64,000 bases of DNA from Aliiruegeria haliotis (GTDB lineage Bacteria; Pseudomonadota; Alphaproteobacteria; Rhodobacterales; Rhodobacteraceae). The translations under genes and the position numbers were made by a program. Numbering within the stretch: position 1 is the first letter of the stretch; every line of letters starts with the position of its first letter. A model generated the notes under the pieces. The model ran no database searches. It saw only the letters and a program-made list of their open reading frames with translations, and had not been told where the DNA came from. Shown one piece after another: positions 46,729 through 54,802 of this stretch. Where the stretch lies: contig NZ_PVTD01000003.1 of assembly GCF_003003255.1 (NCBI RefSeq), forward strand, positions 1 through 64,000, in the 5' to 3' direction.

Positions 46729-46929
46729 GTGGAGTCCGTTCCGCAAATTGTTGGCGCGAGCATATTGGTCGCGACCACGGGGGCAAGAGGAATGGCGCAG
46801 AATGTGGCAATGGCGACCCGAAGCGGCAGGCAAGCAACGGCCACCGGCGGGGGGGGCCTTCCTTCTCGCCCGGCGCTGACACGCACCTAGGCGCATCGCC
46901 ATCAAATCAAATACTGTGCCCCCACGCAG

Positions 46930-47006
46930 TCGAACCACCGCAGGCGAAGCCTGCCCGGCCCAACGGGAGGAGGCGCCGTATGGCGCTGACGACGGGCGGG
47001 AGCCGC
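46930..47006 (-). repeat. About 77-nt intergenic repeat, copy 2
   Basis: Reverse-strand copy of the element at 22791-22868. It has GCTCCCGCCCG, a 25-nt spacer with GGCGCC, the identical 15-nt core CCCGTTGGGCCGGGC (46953-46967 on the reverse strand) and a hairpin AGGC-TTCG-CCT whose stem differs from copy 1 while staying paired. It lies in the 303-nt gap between pqiB and pqiC, 25 nt after the pqiB stop. The rest of the gap shows nothing clear. Confidence 0.65.
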
Positions 47007-47031
47007 CCCCGGCATCGCTCACCGCCCCGGT

Positions 47032-49431
47032 TCATTTCCCGGTCAGAAGCGCGTTCGGCTTGCGCTCCAATGTCCGTGCAAGCGAACGGACGGAGTCCGC
47101 CGCGCGGCTGATTTCGCGCAGGGCTGCGCGCGCCTCCCGGTTCAGGGCTCCGCTCTCGGCCAGCCCCGCCATCGCAAGCTCGGCCTCCCGCAAGACCGCC
47201 TCTGTGCGTCGCACCAGGTCGGGCAGTTCACTGGAGGCCCTTGCAACGGAATCCGCCGCCTGCTCAGCCGAAGCAAGTGCCGCATTCACGCTTTCAACCG
47301 TGCCGCCTTCACGAAGATCGGACAGCGCACCAGACACTTCGTCGAGGGCGGCGTTCAGGCTCTCAGGCAAAGCCTGGGCAGCGGCGGTTCCGATCAGGGC
47401 ATCCGCACTTTCGACAAGCCCCGTGACTTCGTCGACCAGCGCATCGAGGTCCATTGCCTCGGCCTTGGCTGCCACCGCCCGGATCTGGTCGATCAGGTCG
47501 GGCAGACCCTCGGCCGCCGTGCCGATATCTGCGGCTGCGGCACTGGCACTCTCGATCGCCCCGGTCAACTTGGACACCGCGTCGGCCTCGTTGAGATCGG
47601 ACATTAGCGTCGTGGCTTGCTGCACGGCGTCGTCGACGCCACCGAGCGCCTCCGACAATGTCTCGGGCAAGGCCCGGGTGGCCTCTGCGCCGATCAGCGT
47701 GTTCGCGCTTTCGGCCAGCCCCTTGGCTTGATCGAGCAGTCCTTCCAGGTCGAGCGCCTCAGCCTTGAGCACCACCGCATCGATCCGCTCGATCAAGTCC
47801 GGAACGCCCGCGACGCTCTCGCCGACCTCTGCCGCCGCCTCGCCGGCCTGCTCGACCGCCTCGACCAGCTTGGCCACGCCTTCCCGTTCTTCAAGGTCCG
47901 CGAGGACCGCCAGCAACTCGTCGGCGATACCATTCACGCGTTCGGGCAAGGCCTGCAAGTCGGCGTTGCCGATAACGGTGCGAACATCCTCCACGGCCCC
48001 GCGGACCTCGGAGGGGATGCTTTGCAGGTCTTCGCTAGACACCAGGGCGGTCGCGCTTTCCACGAAGGTGATGACATTGGCCATGAGCTCCTCGACAGGA
48101 AGGTCATTGACCCGTTGCAGCAGGCCCTCGGCGGAGGCTCCGACACTGCCGCCGGAAGTCTCGCCGGCGACACTTGGAAAGATCGGGTAGGGATCACCAT
48201 CCCGCAGGAACCGCGCCGGTTCGGCATCCGGAACCTGTACCAGTTCGATGCGCAGCGCCGAGGACAGCAAACCCGCTCTGGCCAGGCGGGCGCGCCACCC
48301 CTCGGCCACGGCATCGTCGAAGAAATCGAGGATCTCTTCTGCGTCCGTGGCGCCTTCGCCAAGCTGCAACTGCTCAAGTCCGATGGAGAGAACCACGATA
48401 AGCCGCACCCGGTCATCGCCGAATTGCGCCTCGTCGACACGACCGGTCAGGCCAACGACTTCCCCGATCTCCAGCCCGCGTAGTGTGACCGGTGCACCCA
48501 CCGCCAGCCCTTGCACGTTCTCCTCGAAGACCATGGCGATCTCGACATTGGCACCGTCCGGACCACCGGCTTCGAACAGGCTGGCTCTTGCATCATCCTG
48601 GCTGGCAAAAACGGAAAACCTCTGTCCGTCCGGCACGGGAGCGCCGCCGGACACGACGGTCTCGAAACTGATCCCGCCCGTGATCAGCGACGCGATGCTC
48701 TCGACATCGACGGAAGCCCCACCAGCGCCGAGATTGAAGGAAAACCCGGACGCGTCCCAGAAACGGCTGCGGGTCGTCATCAGTTGGTCGTGCGGGGAGT
48801 TGATGAAGGCTTGCGCGGTGATCGTCACCCCGTCGGGCGATAGTTGCGGCTTGCCCACGCGACCGACCTCGATCCCCTTGAAGAGAATGGGGGTCCCCTC
48901 GGAGAGCCCCTTCCCTGTCGTGGTGGTCAGGGTGATTTCCCTGCCCTTCTGGTCCGGCCGCGCCACCGGCCTGTCCTCCAGCCCCGTGAAGTGGCGTTGT
49001 AGTCCGCCAGGAGTATTGTCCCAGCTTCCCTCGATGTAGACGCCGCCCAAAACCGTATCGAGTCCGGAGATACCGCGCGCCGAAACCTCGGGCTGCACCA
49101 CCCAGAAAACCGCATCGGCGTCGATGAAGGGCTCCACTTCCTTGTCCACCCGGACATGGGCGATGACCTGTGCCAGATCGTCACTGAAGGCAACGGTTTC
49201 GACAACGCCGACAGAGACTTCCCGGAACCGCAACTGCGTCTGCTCGGCAACGATACCGGAGGCCTTGGCGAAGGCGATCTCGATCAGCGCGCCGCGATCC
49301 TGGTAGGCCTGCCACGCAATCCCGAGCGCGATGACAAGGGCTGCGATGGGCACCACCCAGACGAGGGACACACGCTCCCACAGGCTTCGCTTCGCGGGCT
49401 TGACCGGGGTTTGGGGAATCTGGTCGGTCAC
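47032..49431 (-). CDS. pqiB: PqiB-like MCE-domain protein with extended helical C-terminus
   Basis: A 799-residue inner-membrane-anchored MCE protein. One transmembrane helix (about residues 21-38, VSLVWVVPIAALVIALGIAW) is followed by three MCE domains: GALIEIAFAKASGIVAEQTQ, then REITLTTTTGKGLSEGTPIL and NVEIAMVFEENVQGLAVGAP. Such proteins form a hexameric tube carrying lipids across the periplasm. E. coli PqiB has about 546 residues; here the helical part after about residue 420 is much longer and contains near-100-residue repeats. The start is a GTG overlapping the pqiA2 stop (GTGA). Confidence 0.93.
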   Translation of the reverse strand: MTDQIPQTPVKPAKRSLWERVSLVWVVPIAALVIALGIAWQAYQDRGALIEIAFAKASGIVAEQTQLRFREVSVGVVETVAFSDDLAQVIAHVRVDKEVEPFIDADAVFWVVQPEVSARGISGLDTVLGGVYIEGSWDNTPGGLQRHFTGLEDRPVARPDQKGREITLTTTTGKGLSEGTPILFKGIEVGRVGKPQLSPDGVTITAQAFINSPHDQLMTTRSRFWDASGFSFNLGAGGASVDVESIASLITGGISFETVVSGGAPVPDGQRFSVFASQDDARASLFEAGGPDGANVEIAMVFEENVQGLAVGAPVTLRGLEIGEVVGLTGRVDEAQFGDDRVRLIVVLSIGLEQLQLGEGATDAEEILDFFDDAVAEGWRARLARAGLLSSALRIELVQVPDAEPARFLRDGDPYPIFPSVAGETSGGSVGASAEGLLQRVNDLPVEELMANVITFVESATALVSSEDLQSIPSEVRGAVEDVRTVIGNADLQALPERVNGIADELLAVLADLEEREGVAKLVEAVEQAGEAAAEVGESVAGVPDLIERIDAVVLKAEALDLEGLLDQAKGLAESANTLIGAEATRALPETLSEALGGVDDAVQQATTLMSDLNEADAVSKLTGAIESASAAAADIGTAAEGLPDLIDQIRAVAAKAEAMDLDALVDEVTGLVESADALIGTAAAQALPESLNAALDEVSGALSDLREGGTVESVNAALASAEQAADSVARASSELPDLVRRTEAVLREAELAMAGLAESGALNREARAALREISRAADSVRSLARTLERKPNALLTGK
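47149..47952 (-). repeat. Tandem protein repeats inside pqiB
   Basis: Three tandem units of about 93, 100 and 75 residues cover PqiB residues 494-761. Each opens with ALPE followed by a helical segment with A-V-K/S-L, then a PDLI-type turn (GVPDLIERIDAV, GLPDLIDQIRAV, ELPDLVRRTEAV) and a KAEA-DLE-L helix ending in SA--LIG. Units 1 and 2 are most alike; unit 3 lacks the last part. They are not near-identical at DNA level, so they are old. Confidence 0.75.
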
Positions 49432-50081
49432 GTTTCGGGCTCCTCGGGAAGGTCTGGCTCCAGGCTGTCCCAGATCTGTCGGCTGTCGAAGGACCGAGCG
49501 GACAACATGGTGAAGACGACGGACATGGCGAATGTCAGGGCAGCTGGTCCGGGATGAATGGACACAAAGACGGAGAGTTGCACGAGCGCAGAAAGCACGG
49601 CAACGACGAAGACATCGATCATCGACCACCGGCCGATGAACTCGACCACCTCGTAGAGCTGCAAGCGTTTGAGGCTGTCGGATTTCCATCGGTACTGGAC
49701 GGAAAGGGCCAGGTAGGCCACCGCGATGAATTTCGCCACCGGAATGCAGACCGAGGCGACCAGGATGACAATCGCAACCGGCACAGCTCCGTGCATCATG
49801 AGCACCACGGCGCCACCGACGATCGTGTCGCCAGAGGTCCGCATCATGAACGTGGTCTCCAGCATCGGGAAAAGATTGGCCGGGATGTAACAGATCAACC
49901 CGACGACCCACCAAGCCCAGACCCGGCTCAATGAGCGTGTGTCGCGGGACCTGACGGCTTCTCCGCATCGCGGACACCGCGTCGTGCCACCCGGCCAGAC
50001 CCGCGTACAATGCGTGCAGGCGACAAGACCGGCCTTTCGTGCCGTGGGGGTAGAATCGGCAAGATGCGAAGCGTCAACCAT
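49428..50081 (-). CDS. pqiA: PqiA-like membrane protein, second half
   Basis: A 217-residue protein matching one of the two homologous halves of PqiA. The N-terminal zinc ribbon (ACTHCTRVWPG and TRCPRCGEAV) is followed by four hydrophobic helices (VWAWWVVGLICYIPANLFPM, VPVAIVILVASVCIPVAKFI and others). The conserved YIPANLFPMLET and QLYEVVEFIGRWSMIDVFVV are typical. PqiA works in the inner membrane with PqiB in lipid transport. It starts within the last codons of the other half (8 nt overlap) and its stop overlaps pqiB. In E. coli the two halves are one protein. Confidence 0.9.
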   Translation of the reverse strand: MVDASHLADSTPTARKAGLVACTHCTRVWPGGTTRCPRCGEAVRSRDTRSLSRVWAWWVVGLICYIPANLFPMLETTFMMRTSGDTIVGGAVVLMMHGAVPVAIVILVASVCIPVAKFIAVAYLALSVQYRWKSDSLKRLQLYEVVEFIGRWSMIDVFVVAVLSALVQLSVFVSIHPGPAALTFAMSVVFTMLSARSFDSRQIWDSLEPDLPEEPET

Positions 50082-50802
50082 GGCCGGGTTCCTCCCTCAG
50101 CCCGGTTTCCGCATCGCTGTCGTCGCGGTCCGCATTGAAGGGATCCGGGTGGCCCGAATCCAGCGCGGCCCAGACCGACCAGCGGCACATGAAACCGTCT
50201 TGCAGCACCGTGATCACGACAAGGGCCGCGAACATCCAGAAGGCAAGGCCGAGTTCCACCCGTGCCATGTCCACGATCTTGACCAACGCCACCCCAACCC
50301 CGAGCACGAAGATCTCTGCCATGGACCAGGGCCGCATCGCCTCTGCCCAGCGAAAGGCGCTCCGGGCCCCGCGAAGGGCGGGGCGATGCAAGAGAAGTGG
50401 GCCGAGCGAGAATATCAGGAGCAATGCTCGCGCGATCGGGATGAATACGATCAGCGCCAGCACGGCAACCGAGAGCCCGATCATGTGTGCCTCCGAAAAC
50501 GACAACGCCGCGTCCACGATCGAGGAAGAATGGCTCAACCCCGCCGCTTCGATCTTCAGAAAAGGCTGGAAAATGGCCGTGATCAGCAGGACGAGGATCG
50601 TCAGCGAAAGTGCAACGATCCGCAGGATTGCCCCTTGGATCGGCGCGATGAGCACGTGATGGCAGCGCGCACAGACGGCCCGCTCGCCATGCTTCGGCAC
50701 CTCCACGCGATAGAGCGCATCACAGGACGGGCAGGCAATCAGGTCATCGAGTGCGGCTGACGTTCCCGGGGGAAGCGGCTGGAGATCCGTGGTACTGCTC
50801 AT
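50074..50802 (-). CDS. pqiA: PqiA-like membrane protein, first half
   Basis: A 242-residue protein with an N-terminal zinc ribbon (ACPSCDALYRV and AVCARCHHVL) and four hydrophobic segments; conserved IFQPFLKIEAAGLSHSS and MRPWSMAEIFVLGVGVALVK correspond to the first PqiA half. It is the first gene of the pqi operon and overlaps the second half gene by 8 nt, so both are made together and presumably assemble into one PqiA unit. The first 30 residues and the acidic C-terminus (DPFNADRDDSDAETGLREE) are extra. Confidence 0.9.
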   Translation of the reverse strand: MSSTTDLQPLPPGTSAALDDLIACPSCDALYRVEVPKHGERAVCARCHHVLIAPIQGAILRIVALSLTILVLLITAIFQPFLKIEAAGLSHSSSIVDAALSFSEAHMIGLSVAVLALIVFIPIARALLLIFSLGPLLLHRPALRGARSAFRWAEAMRPWSMAEIFVLGVGVALVKIVDMARVELGLAFWMFAALVVITVLQDGFMCRWSVWAALDSGHPDPFNADRDDSDAETGLREEPGHG

Positions 50803-50903
50803 TTTCGCCTGCACCCTAGCATCAGCAACTCCGGGCGCAATGCCGTGCGGACAGGCCCGCGCCGTTGGACCGGCCCGATCCAGCGCATGCCACCGCCGTG
50901 CCC

Positions 50904-51911
50904 TCAAGCCGTCTCGTTCGCCCGCTCTTGCGCGGTGATCGGGCAATAGGAGACGTGCCCCGGTGCGATCTGCTGCATCACCGGACGATCGCCGGCACAG
51001 GAAGCCTGGGCCACTGGACAGCGGGTGCGGAACACACAGCCCGAGGGCGGCGACAAGGGCGACGGCAGGTCGCCCTCAAGAACCGGGTGCTCCCGGTGGA
51101 GCTCGACCTCCGGATCCGGAATCGGGACGGCCTGCACGAGCGAGCGTGTGTAGGGATGGATCGGGTTGTCGATGAGCGTATCGGCATCCGCCGTCTCCAT
51201 CACCCGGCCAAGATACATCACGAGGATGTTGTCGGAGATGTGCTTAACCACGCTCAGGTCGTGGGCGATGAAGATCAGGGACAGGCCGAGGTCGCGTTGC
51301 AACTCCGACAGCAGGTTGATCACCTGCGCCTGCACCGAGACATCCAGCGCGGAAACGGGCTCGTCGCAAATCACCAGTTCCGGGTTCAGGATCAGAGCGC
51401 GGGCGATGCCGATCCGCTGGCACTGGCCTCCGGAGAACTCGTGGGGGTATCGGTTGATCAGGTTGGGCAGCAACCCGACACGCTCCATCAACTCCCCCAC
51501 ACGACGCTTGATCTCTGCCTTGGGCGTGTCCGGTGCGTGCGTGATCAGCGGCTCGGCGATGATCTCACCGACCTTCATGCGTGGGTTGAGTGCAGCCAGC
51601 GGGTCCTGAAAGACCATCTGCGCGGCCTGCCGGTGCTGGCGGCGGGCAGTCTTGCCCATCTGGAGCAGGTCCTCGCCCTTCCACAGCACGCGCCCGCCAG
51701 AGGCCGGCACGGTGTTTATGATGGCCCGGGCGACGGTGGACTTGCCGGAACCGGACTCGCCCACGATGCCGAGGGTCTCGCCCTTTTCAAGCTCGAAGGA
51801 GACACCACCGACGGCATGCAGCTGGTTCGACGGCGTCCAGGGCCAGGCGCCGCGCGGACGCACATCGAAGGTGACCTGGAGGTCCTCGACTTTCAGAAGC
51901 GGCTGGCTCAT
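50904..51911 (-). CDS. oppF: Oligopeptide ABC transporter ATP-binding protein OppF
   Basis: A 335-residue ATPase of the Opp/Dpp type. Walker A is GIVGESGSGKSTVARAI, the Q-loop region MVFQDPLAALNPRM, the ABC signature FSGGQCQRIGIARAL, and Walker B LVICDEPVSALDVSVQ. The C-terminal oligopeptide-ABC domain has the Cys cluster FRTRCPVAQASC, typical of OppD/OppF proteins that bind a 4Fe-4S cluster. It powers uptake with OppD and is last in oppABCDF; its start overlaps the oppD stop by 4 nt. Confidence 0.95.
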   Translation of the reverse strand: MSQPLLKVEDLQVTFDVRPRGAWPWTPSNQLHAVGGVSFELEKGETLGIVGESGSGKSTVARAIINTVPASGGRVLWKGEDLLQMGKTARRQHRQAAQMVFQDPLAALNPRMKVGEIIAEPLITHAPDTPKAEIKRRVGELMERVGLLPNLINRYPHEFSGGQCQRIGIARALILNPELVICDEPVSALDVSVQAQVINLLSELQRDLGLSLIFIAHDLSVVKHISDNILVMYLGRVMETADADTLIDNPIHPYTRSLVQAVPIPDPEVELHREHPVLEGDLPSPLSPPSGCVFRTRCPVAQASCAGDRPVMQQIAPGHVSYCPITAQERANETA

Positions 51912-52876
51912 GCGACCTCCTCCGGGCTGCGGTGACAGGCGCGCACACGCACGTCGCTGATGCGTTCAAGGGCAGGTGGCTGGGTCTTGCAAAGGTCGTC
52001 CGCCAATGGGCACCGCGGCTGGAACGGGCAACCGCCAAAGCCCCGCAGCATGTCGGGCGGCTCGCCGGGGATCGTCGGCAGCACGTCCTCCTTGCGATCG
52101 AGCCGGGGCACGGCGTCCAGAAGGCCACGGGTATAGGGATGCGTCGGGCTCGCGAAGATCTCGGAGGTCGGACCGCGCTCCATGATCCGGCCGCCGTACA
52201 TCACCATCGTGCGCTCGCAGGCACCGGCGACAATACCGAGGTCATGCGTGATCAGGATCATCGCGGTATTGAACTCGTCCTTGATGTCCCGCAACAGGTC
52301 CATGATCTGCGCCTGCACCGTCACGTCGAGCGCCGTGGTCGGCTCGTCGGCAATCAGAAGGCGAGGCCGGCACAGCAGCGACATCGCGATCATGATCCGC
52401 TGCCGCATGCCGCCCGAGAACTCATGCGGGTACATGGTGATCCGTGCGGCGGCATCGGGAATGCGAACGGCGTCCAGCATGCGGACACACTCGGCGCGCG
52501 CTTGCTTGCGAGACATGCCACGGTGGAGGGTCAGCACCTCCTCCATCTGGTCCGATACCTTCATGAACGGGTTCAGCGATGTCATCGGATCCTGGAAGAT
52601 CATGGCGATCTCGGAGGAACGGATCTTGTTCAGTTTTGCCTCTGGCAGGTTCAGGATCTCCTGCCCGTCCCACTTGACGGATCCCGTGGCGTGGCCGTTG
52701 CGCGCCAGCAGGCCAATGGCGGCGAAGGCCGTCTGCGACTTGCCGGAACCGGATTCGCCCACGATCGCGAGCGTGTCGCCCTCGTAGACCTTGAAGGTCA
52801 CGCCATTGACGGCGGAGACAGTGCCATCGTTGGTCTGGAAACGGACGGCGAGGTCCTGGATATCGAGAAGCGCCAT
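51908..52876 (-). CDS. oppD: Oligopeptide ABC transporter ATP-binding protein OppD
   Basis: A 322-residue ATPase: Walker A AIVGESGSGKSQTAFAA, MIFQDPMTSLNPFMK after the Q-loop, ABC signature FSGGMRQRIMIAMSL, Walker B LLIADEPTTALDVTVQ. The C-terminal domain has Cys-containing GCPFQPRCPLADDLC. A longer open frame upstream (from 53008) would read back into oppC; MALLDIQDLAVRF is the real start. It lies between oppC (1 nt gap) and oppF (4 nt overlap). Confidence 0.95.
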   Translation of the reverse strand: MALLDIQDLAVRFQTNDGTVSAVNGVTFKVYEGDTLAIVGESGSGKSQTAFAAIGLLARNGHATGSVKWDGQEILNLPEAKLNKIRSSEIAMIFQDPMTSLNPFMKVSDQMEEVLTLHRGMSRKQARAECVRMLDAVRIPDAAARITMYPHEFSGGMRQRIMIAMSLLCRPRLLIADEPTTALDVTVQAQIMDLLRDIKDEFNTAMILITHDLGIVAGACERTMVMYGGRIMERGPTSEIFASPTHPYTRGLLDAVPRLDRKEDVLPTIPGEPPDMLRGFGGCPFQPRCPLADDLCKTQPPALERISDVRVRACHRSPEEVA

Positions 52877-52877
52877 G

Positions 52878-53804
52878 TCAGCGGTCCTTCGGATCGAGCG
52901 CATCACGCAGCCCGTCGCCGACGAAGAAGAAGGCAAACAGCGTAATGACGAAGAAGAAAAGCGGGAAGAGCAGCATCCAGAGGGTTCCATACTGCATCTG
53001 CTTTGCACCCTCTGAAATCAGCGCGCCCCATGACGTGTTGGGTTCCTGCACACCGAGCCCGAGGAAGGAGATGAAGCTCTCGAAAATGATCATGCTGGGA
53101 ACCAGCAGGGTCGAGTAGACAATCACCACGCCCGCAAGGTTCGGCACGATATGGCGGCGGATGATCGTGCCCGGGCGGACGCCTATGGCATGGGCGGCTT
53201 CCACGAATTCCTTGTTCTTGATGCTTAGCGTCTGGCCGCGCGCGATCCTGGCCATGTCGAGCCAGGAGATCAGCCCGATCCCGACAAAGAGCATCAACAC
53301 CGAGCGCCCGAAGATCACCAGGAGCAGGATCAGCACGAACATGTAGGGGATCGAAAGCATGACATCGACGATCCGCATCATCACGTTGTCGATGCGTCCG
53401 CCGTAGTAGCCGGCCGTCGCGCCGTAGACCGTGCCCACGACCACGGCGATCAGGGCGCCGATCAACCCGACCATCAGCGAGATCTGCGTGCCCTGAACCG
53501 TTCGGGCAAAGAGGTCGCGGCCAAGATCGTCGGTCCCGAAATAGTGCTTCGATTCGAAGCTCGGACGACCCATCGTGTCAACCTGCCCGAGGACGCCCCA
53601 ATCGACCTCCTCGTTGGACCACGGGGTCAGGTACTGGCCGAATGCGGCGAAGAGCCCGACCAGCACAAGGATGACCAGCCCGGTCACCGCGGCCTTGTTC
53701 TTGAAGAAGCGAATACGGGCATCGGCCCAGAGCGACCGGCCTTCGATCGCAGCGCCGATGTCGGCGGTTTCCAGGTCCTGGGCTTTCTTGCGGCTGAGGA
53801 TCAT
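52878..53804 (-). CDS. oppC: Oligopeptide ABC transporter permease OppC
   Basis: A 308-residue inner-membrane permease with a long N-terminal cytoplasmic part and six predicted helices. The substrate-protein signature region is GTDDLGRDLFARTVQGTQIS, and the EAA loop is EFVEAAHAIGVRPGTIIRRH. Members end with FVGDGLRDALDPK, as here. The ATG at 53802-53804 (MILSRKKAQD) fits the family; the open frame continues 42 nt upstream. It lies 10 nt after oppB. Confidence 0.95.
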   Translation of the reverse strand: MILSRKKAQDLETADIGAAIEGRSLWADARIRFFKNKAAVTGLVILVLVGLFAAFGQYLTPWSNEEVDWGVLGQVDTMGRPSFESKHYFGTDDLGRDLFARTVQGTQISLMVGLIGALIAVVVGTVYGATAGYYGGRIDNVMMRIVDVMLSIPYMFVLILLLVIFGRSVLMLFVGIGLISWLDMARIARGQTLSIKNKEFVEAAHAIGVRPGTIIRRHIVPNLAGVVIVYSTLLVPSMIIFESFISFLGLGVQEPNTSWGALISEGAKQMQYGTLWMLLFPLFFFVITLFAFFFVGDGLRDALDPKDR

Positions 53805-53814
53805 GTCTGTGGCC

Positions 53815-54738
53815 TCAGTAACGGATCTTCGGGTCGATACAAGCATAGAGGATATCGACCACGAGGTTGAAAAGGATCGTCAGCGCGCCAGTCAGGATGG
53901 TGATCCCCATGATCACCGAATAGTCCCGGTTGAGCGCCGAGTTGACGAAGAAGATGCCAATGCCGCCGGTCGAGAAATACATGTCGATCACGACGGAACC
54001 GGTGATCATGGCGACAAACGCGGGACCGAGGTAGGACACTACCGGCAGCAGCGCCGGCTTGAGCGCATGGCGGAAGATCACCCGGCGCATCGGCAGGCCC
54101 TTGGCCCGGGCGGTCCGGATGTAGTTGGCGTTGAGCACTTCCAGCATGGAGGACCGCGTCAGACGTGCGATGGAGGCCATGAAGGACGTGGAAAGAGCGA
54201 TCACCGGCATGATGATGTACTCCCACTGACCACCCTGCCAACCGCCGCCCGGCAACCAGCCGAGCCAGAGCGTGAACACCAGCACGAGGATCGGCGCCAT
54301 AACGAAGTTCGGCAGCACCTGCGCGCCGATCGAGATGCCGACAGCGAGGTAGTCGAGCCAGGAATTGTGATAGACGGCAGCGGTAATCCCGAGGGTCATT
54401 CCGACGATGGTCGCCACCACGAAGGACCAGAACCCATAGGTGAGAGTCACCGGGAAGCCCTGGTTGATGATGTCGTTCACCGTCTGGTCCTTGTACAGGT
54501 ACGACGGGCCGAAATCGAAATGGACCACTACGTTCACGACGTAGTTCCACATCTGCACGATCAATGGCTGATCGAGCCCATACTTGGCATTGAGGTTCGC
54601 CATGACCTCAGGCGGGAGGGTCCGTTCGGCATCGAACGGGCCGCCGGGGGCAGCGTACATTATCAAGTAGGAGAATACGACCAGGATGAGCAGCGTCGGG
54701 ATGGCGACGGCCAGCCTGCGGATGATGAATGACAGCAT
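53815..54738 (-). CDS. oppB: Oligopeptide ABC transporter permease OppB
   Basis: A 307-residue permease with six membrane helices: the N-terminal LSFIIRRLAVAIPTLLILVV, the family's GPFDAERTLPPEV periplasmic loop, and an EAA-like segment in NYIRTARAKGLPMRRVIFRH. It ends FNLVVDILYACIDPKIRY, the typical OppB C-terminus. It follows oppA after a 64-nt gap with a hairpin and precedes oppC. Confidence 0.95.
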   Translation of the reverse strand: MLSFIIRRLAVAIPTLLILVVFSYLIMYAAPGGPFDAERTLPPEVMANLNAKYGLDQPLIVQMWNYVVNVVVHFDFGPSYLYKDQTVNDIINQGFPVTLTYGFWSFVVATIVGMTLGITAAVYHNSWLDYLAVGISIGAQVLPNFVMAPILVLVFTLWLGWLPGGGWQGGQWEYIIMPVIALSTSFMASIARLTRSSMLEVLNANYIRTARAKGLPMRRVIFRHALKPALLPVVSYLGPAFVAMITGSVVIDMYFSTGGIGIFFVNSALNRDYSVIMGITILTGALTILFNLVVDILYACIDPKIRY

Positions 54739-54759
54739 GGGGGGGCCTGATAAAGGTTT

Positions 54760-54787
54760 GGGCGCGCGAGGGGAAGCCCGCGCGCCC
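54760..54787 (-). terminator. Hairpin between oppA and oppB
   Basis: GGGCGCGCG and CGCGCGCCC form a perfect 9-bp stem with a 10-nt loop in the 64-nt gap after oppA. No T-run follows on the reverse strand, so it more likely attenuates or protects the oppA end of the transcript, keeping the binding protein in excess over the permease genes. Confidence 0.65.
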
Positions 54788-54802
54788 TGCCGTTACTGCG
54801 AC

